Assembly: GCA_964614215.1 (NCBI GenBank)
Contig: CAZTKP010000082.1
Coordinates: 1 to 11,300 of the forward strand
Origin: CAZTKP01 sp964614215
Lineage (GTDB): Bacteria; UBP6; UBA1177
Direction: 5' to 3'
DNA length: 11,300 nt
Position 1 is the stretch's first letter. Every line of letters begins with the position of its first letter. Under the pieces are notes generated by a model. That model searched no databases. It saw only the letters and a list, made by a program, of their open reading frames with translations, and was not told where the DNA came from. Position numbers and translations under genes: made by a program. Positions 1 to 6,549 of this stretch are shown one piece after another.

Positions 1-107
1 GGTTAAGCTTCTGGAAAAACTTAAAAGAAGGATACGACAAATTCACAGAGAACGGCAACATCCCGCCATCATTTAACGTGAAGAACGGAAGATATACTTT
101 TAACTAA
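1..107 (+). CDS. YafK-family L,D-transpeptidase-like protein, C-terminal fragment
   Basis: This is the last 34 codons of a plus-strand gene that enters from the left edge (codons in frame from base 3, stop TAA at 105-107). The visible peptide has the pattern FW..LK.GYD.F, then PP...V.NGRY near the end. From memory this matches the C-terminal part of E. coli YafK (DpaA/LdtF), a periplasmic YkuD-fold enzyme that acts on peptidoglycan-lipoprotein cross-links. The catalytic Cys/His motif lies outside the window, so activity cannot be judged. E. coli YafK continues about 25 residues beyond this point, whereas this protein stops soon after the motif. It is the only plus-strand gene seen and converges on the glycosyltransferase, with overlapping stop codons. 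The reading frame is well supported; the family call rests on one short conserved stretch. Confidence 0.6.
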   Translation, partial: LSFWKNLKEGYDKFTENGNIPPSFNVKNGRYTFN

Positions 108-817
108 GAAGACTTCATCACACCGTATTTAAAGATTATATACAGAGCGCGGACACCGTCGGAAAAACCGATCTTTTTTCCTTCATCGTGCTTTCTCGGG
201 TTATAACTGATTGGCATTTCAGCCATTTTGAGCTTATCTTTTTTTATAAGTCTTGCTATCTTAGCTGTAATTTCAGGTTCAAGTCCGAATCGGTTCTCTT
301 CTATCGTGATCTTCTGAACAACTTCCGTCCTGAACATCTTGTAGCATGTTTCCATGTCAGTAAGTTTAAGTCCTGTGAACAGGTTGGAGAGCGTTGTAAG
401 TCCTGCATTCACAAAATAATGGAACTGTCCGAGCGGACTGTCAGGATTATCAAGGAATCTGCTTCCATAAAGAACATCAAGTCCTTCATTCTCAACTTTG
501 TCACACATTTTCACGATATCAAGCGGGTCATATTCAAGATCCGCGTCCTGAAAGATAGTAAAATCGCCTGTAGCGCCTTTTATGGCAGTTCTCACTGCTG
601 CACCCTTCCCCTGATTCTTTTCGTGCCTGAGAAGCTTAACACCCCTCTCAGTGAACTTTTCAAGAACTTTGAGCGTCCCGTCACTTGAACAGTCATCAAC
701 TGCAACTATCTCAAGATCGTCAATACAGCCTTCGCCCTTGATCTTCAGAACCTTTTCAAGCAGGTCGGCAACAGTGTTCTCTTCGTTGTAAACAGGGATC
801 AGAACCGAGAGTTTCAA
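104..817 (-). CDS. GT2 glycosyltransferase, polyprenyl-phosphate mannose/glucose synthase type
   Basis: A 237-residue soluble family-2 glycosyltransferase of the DPM1/GtrB type. Visible motifs in order: nucleotide-binding IPVYNEENT (7-15), DDCSSDGT (41-48), NQGKGAAVR (68-76), the metal-binding DxD as QDADLEYDP (D91, D93), YGSRF (117-121), ETCYKMFR (156-163) and RFGLEPEI near 177. There are no membrane segments, so it resembles DPM1-like enzymes that load a sugar from a nucleotide donor onto a lipid phosphate at the cytoplasmic face; donor and acceptor cannot be read from sequence. The start is TTG at 815-817, with SD AGGGAGA (825-831) seven bases upstream. The start overlaps the uxs stop in a TTGA, so the pair is probably translationally coupled. 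The linkage suggests a shared role in cell-surface glycan or glycolipid synthesis (inference). Confidence 0.9.
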   Translation of the reverse strand: MKLSVLIPVYNEENTVADLLEKVLKIKGEGCIDDLEIVAVDDCSSDGTLKVLEKFTERGVKLLRHEKNQGKGAAVRTAIKGATGDFTIFQDADLEYDPLDIVKMCDKVENEGLDVLYGSRFLDNPDSPLGQFHYFVNAGLTTLSNLFTGLKLTDMETCYKMFRTEVVQKITIEENRFGLEPEITAKIARLIKKDKLKMAEMPISYNPRKHDEGKKIGFSDGVRALYIIFKYGVMKSS

Positions 818-1749
818 TTGGCTATCTCCCTGAAATAACTGATTGTTTTTTCAAGACCTTCATCAAGTTCCGTCTTCGGTGCCCAGCCGATAAGTTTATT
901 AATAAGCTCTGTGTCGGGCTTTCTTCTTTTGGGATCATTTTCCGGGAGAGGTTTGTAAACAAGTTTACTTTTTGAGCCTGAGATCTTTATTATCCTCTGA
1001 GCAAGTTCAAGCATCTCAATTTCAACAGTATGACCGATATTCACCGGACCTGTCACCGTGTCATCAAGCTGCATAAACTTAAAAAGCGCATCCACCATGT
1101 CATCAACATAGCAGAAACACCTGGTCTGCGTTCCGTCACCATAGATAGTGATGTCTTCATCCCTCATAGCCTGAAGAATGAAATTACTGATAACTCTGCC
1201 ATCATCCGCCGACATTCCCGGACCGTAGGTATTAAAAATTCTTGCAACTTTTATCTTTACACCAAACTGTCTCCAATAGTCGAAAAATAGAGTTTCGGCG
1301 CATCTTTTTCCTTCGTCGTAACAGCTTCTAAGTCCCACAGGATTAACATTTCCCCAGTACTGCTCGTTCTGCGGATGAACCTTGGGATCTCCGTAAACTT
1401 CACTTGTACTTGCCTGAAGGATCTTTGCATCAGATTTCTTTGCAAGTTCAAGCATATTTATCGCACCGAAAACACTTGTTCTTACAGTTTTAACAGGATC
1501 TTTCTGATAGTGAACAGGACTTGCAGGACAGGCGAGATTATAGACCGCCGAGGCATTTATCATCAGTGATTCCTCAACATCGTGAGTAATGAGCTCAAAA
1601 TAAGGATTCTTTAGTAGATCCGCGATGTTATGCTTAGAGCCGGTATAAAAGTTATCAACGCAGACAACGTCAAAACCCTCGTTTAAAAGCCTTCTGCAAA
1701 GATGTGAACCGATAAGTCCCGCTCCGCCTGTAACTATTACCCTTTTCAC
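814..1749 (-). CDS. uxs: UDP-glucuronic acid decarboxylase (UDP-xylose synthase)
   Basis: A 311-residue extended short-chain dehydrogenase that converts UDP-glucuronate to UDP-xylose with bound NAD+. Visible features: Rossmann motif GGAGLIG (G8, G11, G14), acidic residue D32 at the end of beta-2 for NAD ribose, the UXS-typical NLACPASPVHYQ block (71-82), TSEVYGDP (115-122) carrying the catalytic Thr/Glu pair, and SCYDEGKR (142-149) with the YxxxK pair Y144/K148. Downstream are RIFNTYGP and the DGRVISNF segment that binds the nucleotide-sugar. Length and motifs match single-domain bacterial UXS, not the ArnA fusion. The start is GTG (1747-1749) with SD GAGGTG (1755-1760), whose first base is the last base of the metF stop. 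It lies 10 bases after metF and overlaps the GT2 gene by 4 bases. 4-Epimerase or dTDP-glucose dehydratase function is less likely because of the ACPASP and YDEGKR motifs. Confidence 0.93.
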   Translation of the reverse strand: MKRVIVTGGAGLIGSHLCRRLLNEGFDVVCVDNFYTGSKHNIADLLKNPYFELITHDVEESLMINASAVYNLACPASPVHYQKDPVKTVRTSVFGAINMLELAKKSDAKILQASTSEVYGDPKVHPQNEQYWGNVNPVGLRSCYDEGKRCAETLFFDYWRQFGVKIKVARIFNTYGPGMSADDGRVISNFILQAMRDEDITIYGDGTQTRCFCYVDDMVDALFKFMQLDDTVTGPVNIGHTVEIEMLELAQRIIKISGSKSKLVYKPLPENDPKRRKPDTELINKLIGWAPKTELDEGLEKTISYFREIAN

Positions 1750-1759
1750 TTTTTCACCT

Positions 1760-2710
1760 CTACTTTAATCTTTCAAGAAGTGCCGCCGCGGATTTTCCCT
1801 TTCCCATCGTGAAAAGATGAATTCCCGGAGAACCATTCTCAAGAAGTTTTACACAGAGATCGGCAATAAATGAAGTTCCGACCTCAAACTCCTCCTTCTT
1901 TGTCTTCGCCTCGAACATTTTTTCCTTCAGTTCATCGGGAACTGAAACGCCAAACATCTCAGGAACCATCTCTATCTGCTTTTTTGAAACAAGCGGACGG
2001 ATTCCCGGAATAACCGGAACAGTTATCCCCGCCTTTCTAATTTTCTCAATGAAATTCTGATATAGATCAAAATCAAAACACATCTGGGTCACAATGAAGT
2101 GCGCTCCCTTATCGACCTTTTCCTTAAGATAGGCAATATCCTGATCAAATTCCGTCGCTTCCACATGTTTTTCAGGATAGGCGGCAACACCGATACAGAA
2201 ATCAGTACCTTGAGCATCCTCAAGTTCATCGTCAAGGTAAACACCCTTATTCATTCTTGAAATATGTTCAACAAGCTCAGAAGCATGTTCATAACCGTCC
2301 TCTTTGGCAACGAAACGATCCATACCGAAAACGGGATCACCACGAAGTGCAAAAACGTTGTCAAAACCCAGATAGTGCATGTCAATGATAGTATCTTCGA
2401 TCTCCCACTTGTTCATCCCGCCGCACAGAAGATGCGGAACGGCATCAATTGAGTAGCGGCTCTGAATGGCGGCGCAGACTCCGATAGTTCCCGGCTTCTT
2501 TCTGTAGACTTCCCTGATCTTTTTCCCGTTTTCGGTTTTAAATGAAATGTGGGGCTGATGGTAGGTAACATTTATGAATGCAGGGTTGTAATCAACAAGT
2601 GAATCAATAGTTCTGTAGATGTCGTTTACGCTACTGCCCCTGTCAGGCGGTGTTATTTCAAGGGAAAAGAAAAAATCCATCCCCTTTTTAAGAAAATCGT
2701 CAATCCTCAA
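1760..2710 (-). CDS. metF: 5,10-methylenetetrahydrofolate reductase
   Basis: A 316-residue FAD-dependent (beta/alpha)8 barrel that reduces methylene-THF to 5-methyl-THF for methionine synthesis. Visible: FSLEITPP (15-22), whose E18 corresponds to the catalytic Glu28 of E. coli MetF; the FINVTYH strand (45-51); PHLLCGG (92-98); FALRGDP (120-126), the FAD/folate-binding motif; the IGVAAYPEKHVE segment (about 173-184); VTQMCFD (about 211-217) carrying the folate-contacting Gln; and PGIRPL (about 240). Length fits the bacterial catalytic-domain form without the eukaryotic regulatory domain. The electron donor (NADH, NADPH or ferredoxin) cannot be decided. The start is TTG (2708-2710), supported by SD GGAGA (2717-2721) six bases away and by homology reaching the first residues. 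It overlaps the amylase stop in TTGA and is followed 10 bases later by uxs. Together with cysE in the same run it suggests a sulfur amino-acid theme. Confidence 0.95.
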   Translation of the reverse strand: MRIDDFLKKGMDFFFSLEITPPDRGSSVNDIYRTIDSLVDYNPAFINVTYHQPHISFKTENGKKIREVYRKKPGTIGVCAAIQSRYSIDAVPHLLCGGMNKWEIEDTIIDMHYLGFDNVFALRGDPVFGMDRFVAKEDGYEHASELVEHISRMNKGVYLDDELEDAQGTDFCIGVAAYPEKHVEATEFDQDIAYLKEKVDKGAHFIVTQMCFDFDLYQNFIEKIRKAGITVPVIPGIRPLVSKKQIEMVPEMFGVSVPDELKEKMFEAKTKKEEFEVGTSFIADLCVKLLENGSPGIHLFTMGKGKSAAALLERLK

Positions 2711-4932
2711 TTACTTTCTCCACTTTGTAAAAGCAGTGCTGAAAAGGCTTTTATCGTCACTTTCATCTTTCCTTCACTAACCGTAAATTCAGTGCCGGTC
2801 AAATAGTCAGCTATCGTTCCGTCTTTAAAAGCTTTGTCAACACCAATTTCGACTTCGTTATCCTCTTCACCGTTATTGATAACGATCAAAGCTGAATCGT
2901 CATCTAGAACGTATGAATAGGCAAGAATGTTGTTCTGTGTTAAAAGAACATCTCTTGAACCGTATCTCAACGCGGAATGTCTGCCTCTGAACTTAGCAGT
3001 TAATTTAAGATGTTCAAGATTTTTTTTCTGCTCAACACTCAGTTCATCACCGAAAATGTTCATCCTTCTGTTATCAGGATCGTTCGCTCCGGGCATTCCG
3101 AACTCATCACCCTGATAGACAATGGGAATTCCGGGCATTGTGTAGATAAATGTCAGAGCGTTACGCATCTTTTTAAACGGCAGCTCATCTTCAGGGAGTT
3201 CAGGGGAATTTTCCCAGACTTTTTCATTTGCAGGAGCTCCGCCCTGAGAGGAAACACCGTCAAAATCATCATTCGCAAGACTAAGCGCGCGGCATACATC
3301 GTGGTTTCCGATAAAGTTACCCATAAGAGCTTCAGAGTAGTAGTCACGCTCGTATCTCCCGTCATTTTCATCAATAAATTCAGCAAGTTCAGTCACAGTC
3401 TCACTTTGAAGAAGAAATGTTCTCACAACATGGTGATAGAGCGGAAAATCAAACTGTCCGTTAAGTTTAGTCTCACCGATGTAGTATCCGATCTCCTCCC
3501 AGCCTGCATCACCTGTAAAGGTTTCCCCTATCATATAAAACGGAACACCCGTATGCATAACATTTCTTTCGATCATGGTTCGCAGAGTAGTTGTAAAGTC
3601 AATCCGCATAAGTCTTATTGCATCAAGCCTCAGGCCATCAATATCAAACTCCTGTATCATCCAAAGGAGGTGGTCAATAACGGCGTTCATCGCATCAACA
3701 CTCGTGTAGTCCAGATCTGCGAGATAATCCGTGAACCAGCATTCAACAGGCTTTTCCCATCCGCAGGTGTAGCCACCGTTGCTGTTTGCAGGCTGACCGT
3801 CCTTAGCAAAATGGAACCACCCCGAGTTCTTATAAGTTTCCCACAGGTATGAATCTGTATGGACGTGGTTGGGAACAAAGTCAAAGAGAACTCTGATACC
3901 CTTTTTATGGGCTTTCTGGATTAGTTCGTGCAGTTCTTCAACAGTTCCGAACCTTGTTTCAATGGGACTATCAAGACCGGGGATCGGATTTACATCTGTC
4001 CAGCCTGTTGCAATGGGCCAGTATGAATGATAGGCGGCGTAATACCTCTGATCTCCGCCCATTCCCTTTCCCGCATTTGGAGTGTTTAGAACAGGAGAAC
4101 TTATCCAGATCGCGTTAAAACCGAGATCTGAAAAGTAGTTATCATCAATTTTCTCGATTATTCCCCTGAAATCTCCACCCTGCCAGTTGGCCTTTTCATC
4201 AATTTCAGGAAGCGGATCGTCATTATCTTTTGAACCGTTCTTAAATCTGTCTGTCATCAGCTGATACATCTGAGCGTCACGCCAGTCAAAATCCTCATCC
4301 TCGATCCAGAACTGAACCGTCTGAACATCAGCCGCAAAACCCTTTTTGTCAAAGACTTTGAAGTACCACGTGTACTTACCGTTCTCAGGAGCTTCATATT
4401 CGATCTTAAAAACGTTATTCTTCTCATCAAAAGTGTAATCCGCCTCTTCGCGATTAAGCAGGATCACAGTTTTTTTCATGTCAGGAGCGCTGTCGGCGAT
4501 CCCCGGACTGTACTTCATCTCAAAACTAACGCTCTTTCCGTCAACTATTGGTTTTTTCTCAATTTTTACCGCAGGATAACGGCAATCCTTCACTATCAGA
4601 CGACTGTATCTGATGCCCGAATCGAACATTGTGAGAGGATTTTCAGGATCAATATCTGAAGTTTTTGTCTTTGCCGAATAGAACTTGTAAGGATAATCCC
4701 CCGGAGCAAGAAAAAGCTCAACTGACCAGCGACCGTCATTAAACGTCATCGGAGTTGATAAAGACCAGTTGTTGAACCCACCCTTGATGTAAAGATCATC
4801 ATCCGCATTCCCAGCAACTGAAACCGTCACACCCGGACAAACCTCACGATTGGCATCGTCCCCGCATGAAAGAGACAGCATAAATACAAAGCTGATAAAA
4901 ATTAAAAGGAATCCCTTCAAAGTAACATCCAA
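2707..4932 (-). CDS. Secreted GH13 alpha-amylase lipoprotein with N-terminal glycan-binding domain
   Basis: A 741-residue glycoside hydrolase of family 13. The N-terminus has a hydrophobic signal ending in LSLSC, giving a probable lipidated Cys23 (atypical Ser at -3). Residues about 35-115 look like a CBM48/glycogen-binding E-set domain (LYIKGGFNNW at 47-56, APGDYPYKFY at 76-85). Residues about 120-212 look like a second Ig-like domain. The catalytic barrel starts near 220 (MYQLMTDRF) and has all four GH13 regions: DFVPNH (351-356), GLRLDAIR with nucleophile D437, GETF with acid E470, and GNHD with D545. PGIPIVYQGDEFG (600-612) and a C-terminal beta domain follow. It would hydrolyse starch or glycogen outside the inner membrane; exact specificity (endo-amylase, maltogenic or cyclodextrinase) is open. 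The TTG at 4932 has no SD. An in-frame TTG at 4920, seven bases after GGA, gives an MKG signal start and may be the true one. Confidence 0.88.
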   Translation of the reverse strand: MDVTLKGFLLIFISFVFMLSLSCGDDANREVCPGVTVSVAGNADDDLYIKGGFNNWSLSTPMTFNDGRWSVELFLAPGDYPYKFYSAKTKTSDIDPENPLTMFDSGIRYSRLIVKDCRYPAVKIEKKPIVDGKSVSFEMKYSPGIADSAPDMKKTVILLNREEADYTFDEKNNVFKIEYEAPENGKYTWYFKVFDKKGFAADVQTVQFWIEDEDFDWRDAQMYQLMTDRFKNGSKDNDDPLPEIDEKANWQGGDFRGIIEKIDDNYFSDLGFNAIWISSPVLNTPNAGKGMGGDQRYYAAYHSYWPIATGWTDVNPIPGLDSPIETRFGTVEELHELIQKAHKKGIRVLFDFVPNHVHTDSYLWETYKNSGWFHFAKDGQPANSNGGYTCGWEKPVECWFTDYLADLDYTSVDAMNAVIDHLLWMIQEFDIDGLRLDAIRLMRIDFTTTLRTMIERNVMHTGVPFYMIGETFTGDAGWEEIGYYIGETKLNGQFDFPLYHHVVRTFLLQSETVTELAEFIDENDGRYERDYYSEALMGNFIGNHDVCRALSLANDDFDGVSSQGGAPANEKVWENSPELPEDELPFKKMRNALTFIYTMPGIPIVYQGDEFGMPGANDPDNRRMNIFGDELSVEQKKNLEHLKLTAKFRGRHSALRYGSRDVLLTQNNILAYSYVLDDDSALIVINNGEEDNEVEIGVDKAFKDGTIADYLTGTEFTVSEGKMKVTIKAFSALLLQSGESN

Positions 4933-4959
4933 GTTAGTTAAAACAGTGAAAATATACTT

Positions 4960-5595
4960 CTATTCAACACACGTCACAGTGTTGTAATCCATGCATGTAT
5001 CGTCGCAGATAGCCTTTCCGGCAGTGAATTTCTCAGAATCTATTTCAACACAGTCCTTAACGTCGTTCTTTTCGCAGATCTCATCGCCTTCAAGGACTCC
5101 GTTTCCGCAGACTGGAACTATGTCATCATCAACACTGTCTTCGTCCAGATCATCTGAATCCGAGTCATCAATGTCTTCATCTAAAGTTTCGTCGGAAACC
5201 TCAGACTCGTCTGACTGGTCTGACTGGTCAGACAAGTCAGAATCGTCCACATCATCATCAGTCGAGGGTCCGAAATTATCCAGCAACTGTGATCCTCCGT
5301 CATCCGCAACTTCCTCTTCATCTTCCCATTCCACAATAGTATCGGGAGTTTCCTCGATTTCTTCGGTGCAGTAGTAATCCCCCTTTTCGTATATGCACTC
5401 ACCGTCTGAATCAGCACAGTCAGCGATCAGGATCCATTCCTCATAATCATTACAGATCTCAAGTTTAGTTCCTGTACAACGGCGTTCGCCCTTTTTACAG
5501 AGTCCGTAACTTAAACCGTCCTGTCCATCTTCATCACATGTTACAAACAGGAAAAGAGCTGAAAAAATAAAGATTAAAAGAAAAAGATACCTCAT
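4960..5595 (-). CDS. Small acidic, cysteine-rich lipoprotein of unknown function
   Basis: No specific function is recognised. The 211-residue product has a lipoprotein-like signal peptide (1-20) ending FVTC, so Cys20 may be lipidated although Phe at -3 and Thr at -1 are not canonical. The mature part has three zones. First, a six-cysteine module at C33, C40, C48, C60, C67, C76, including CTGTKLEIC. Second, a strongly acidic linker (about 79-160) rich in Asp, Glu and Ser with SDx triplets at 119-136. Third, a second six-cysteine module at C163, C174, C182, C197, C201, C209 starting CGNGVLEGDEIC, a form seen in Myxococcus-type disulfide-repeat proteins. The architecture suggests an exported surface protein with two disulfide-stabilised knobs on a flexible, possibly cation-binding linker (inference). 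The ATG is supported by SD GAGGT (5600-5604), fused with the cysE stop in TGAGGT. It lies 7 bases after cysE and 27 bases before the amylase. Confidence 0.85.
   Translation of the reverse strand: MRYLFLLIFIFSALFLFVTCDEDGQDGLSYGLCKKGERRCTGTKLEICNDYEEWILIADCADSDGECIYEKGDYYCTEEIEETPDTIVEWEDEEEVADDGGSQLLDNFGPSTDDDVDDSDLSDQSDQSDESEVSDETLDEDIDDSDSDDLDEDSVDDDIVPVCGNGVLEGDEICEKNDVKDCVEIDSEKFTAGKAICDDTCMDYNTVTCVE
5188..5241 (-). repeat. In-frame 9-nt tandem repeat encoding SDx triplets
   Basis: Inside the lipoprotein gene, residues 119-136 read as six SDx-like units (SDL, SDQ, SDQ, SDE, SEV, SDE). At DNA level the two central units are nearly identical 9-mers (plus strand ggtctgact, ggtcagaca at 5217-5234), flanked by diverged copies. 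This is a low-complexity coding repeat of the kind that expands and contracts by slippage in steps of three residues without breaking the frame. It is part of the acidic linker and is not a separate element. Confidence 0.75.
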
Positions 5596-5602
5596 GCTTA
5601 CC

Positions 5603-6493
5603 TCAGCTGCACTGCGCCGTTATTCTTGATCCTGCCGGCACATCTTCCATGATCCAGGTATTACCGCCGATCACGGCACCCTTACCGATCGTAACTCTTC
5701 CAAGAATCGTGGCATTGGAATAGATAACCACATTATCCTCAACGATCGGATGTCTGTCGATACCCTTGACCGGTTTTCCGTCCTCATCTTTCGGGAAGCT
5801 CTTCGCACCAAGAGTAACACCTTGATATATTTTAACATTATCACCAATAACACTTGTGCCGCCAATAACAATTCCTGTCCCGTGATCCATGAAGAATTTC
5901 TCGCCGATATGAGCTCTGGGATGAATATCTATACCTGTGTCAGAATGTGCCATTTCAGTTATTATTCTCGGTATCAAAGGCACACCGATATGATAGAGAG
6001 CATGAGCGATACGGTAGCTAGTCATCATAAGAACACCCGGATAACAGAAAATTGTCTCACCCTGATCTATCGCCGCAGGATCGCCCTCGTAAGCCGCTTC
6101 GACATCAAGTGCGAGCATTCTTCTTATTTCAGGAAGTTCTTCAAGAAACTTAAAGGCCAGGTCTTCAGCTATTCCATCGCAATCAGCACAGACACGACCG
6201 CTTTCACCCTGACATTCGTAACAGAGGCCGCGTTTTATCTGCTCTTTCATCATTACCATTACCTTATCAAGCTTTGAGCCTGTGTAGTAACTGATGTTAG
6301 CCGCATTTATATCCGATTCCATGAAAAAGCCGGGAAAGATAACAGCTTTAAGAAGTTCCATTATCTTTACAAGCTCGTCACGACTCGGCATCGGAGCGCT
6401 TTTTGAATGAAGGTTAACGACCGGACCATATGAGCCGGGGCAGCATAACTGATTAACAACGTTTACAAATCTTTCTCTTTTTTTCAAATTCAT
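5603..6493 (-). CDS. cysE: Serine O-acetyltransferase (long form)
   Basis: A 296-residue enzyme that acetylates L-serine with acetyl-CoA, the first step of cysteine synthesis. It has a helical N-terminal domain (about 1-180) and a C-terminal left-handed beta-helix of hexapeptide repeats (about 187-290). Visible: AAYEGDPAA (133-141), PLIPRIITEMAHS (172-184), GIDIHP with catalytic D189, FMDHGTG with catalytic H204, GVTLGAKSFP (225-234) and DRHP with R247/H248, which correspond to the serine/cysteine-binding Arg-His pair. The SFPKDEDGKPVKG insertion is typical of the long bacterial form rather than the E. coli form. It ends in CS shortly after the last coil, so the GVPAR loop and C-terminal Ile used for docking CysK are absent. 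Residues 91-105 hold a CX2CX7CX2C cluster. The ATG at 6491-6493 has SD GGAGG (6499-6503) and its own promoter upstream. Confidence 0.93.
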   Translation of the reverse strand: MNLKKRERFVNVVNQLCCPGSYGPVVNLHSKSAPMPSRDELVKIMELLKAVIFPGFFMESDINAANISYYTGSKLDKVMVMMKEQIKRGLCYECQGESGRVCADCDGIAEDLAFKFLEELPEIRRMLALDVEAAYEGDPAAIDQGETIFCYPGVLMMTSYRIAHALYHIGVPLIPRIITEMAHSDTGIDIHPRAHIGEKFFMDHGTGIVIGGTSVIGDNVKIYQGVTLGAKSFPKDEDGKPVKGIDRHPIVEDNVVIYSNATILGRVTIGKGAVIGGNTWIMEDVPAGSRITAQCS

Positions 6494-6501
6494 AGGTTCC
6501 T

Positions 6502-6516
6502 CCCGAAGTAGTCGGG
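6502..6516 (-). promoter_or_regulatory. Small hairpin overlapping the cysE SD
   Basis: The minus strand reads CCCGA-CTACT-TCGGG, a 5-bp perfect inverted repeat with a 5-base loop. The right arm shares two G residues with the SD GGAGG (6499-6503). It has no U-tract after it, so it is not a standard terminator. In a transcript reading through from pfk the SD would be partly paired. In a transcript starting at about 6512 the left arm would be almost entirely missing. The stem is short, so a regulatory effect is uncertain. Confidence 0.4.
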
Positions 6517-6518
6517 TT

Positions 6519-6546
6519 ATTATGTCATTTTATCGTCCTGTGTCAA
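6519..6546 (-). promoter_or_regulatory. Sigma70-like promoter for cysE
   Basis: On the minus strand a perfect -35 TTGACA (6541-6546) is followed after 16 bases by CATAAT (6519-6524), a 5/6 match to the -10 consensus. The predicted start of transcription is the A at about 6512, giving a 19-base leader before the cysE ATG with the SD inside it. The element lies just past the pfk stop, in the longest gap of the window (56 bases). It would let cysE and the downstream genes be transcribed separately from eno and pfk. Confidence 0.72.
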
Positions 6547-6549
6547 GAG

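Noticed and set aside
3010..3852. 280-codon plus-strand open frame
   Set aside because: It lies wholly antisense to the GH13 catalytic domain, whose motifs are intact on the minus strand. Its translation has no recognisable domain and no SD-supported start. It reflects codon bias of the real gene.
4933..4959. Possible promoter in the AT-rich gap before the amylase
   Set aside because: TATATT-like bases are present, but no -35 at a suitable distance is visible, so I do not call it.
5188..5241. Short tandem repeat as a CRISPR or regulatory repeat array
   Set aside because: Units are 9 nt, contiguous, in frame and inside a coding acidic linker, with no spacers.
5750..6277. 175-codon plus-strand open frame opposite cysE
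   Set aside because: Antisense shadow of a gene with intact catalytic residues; low-complexity translation without domain signs.
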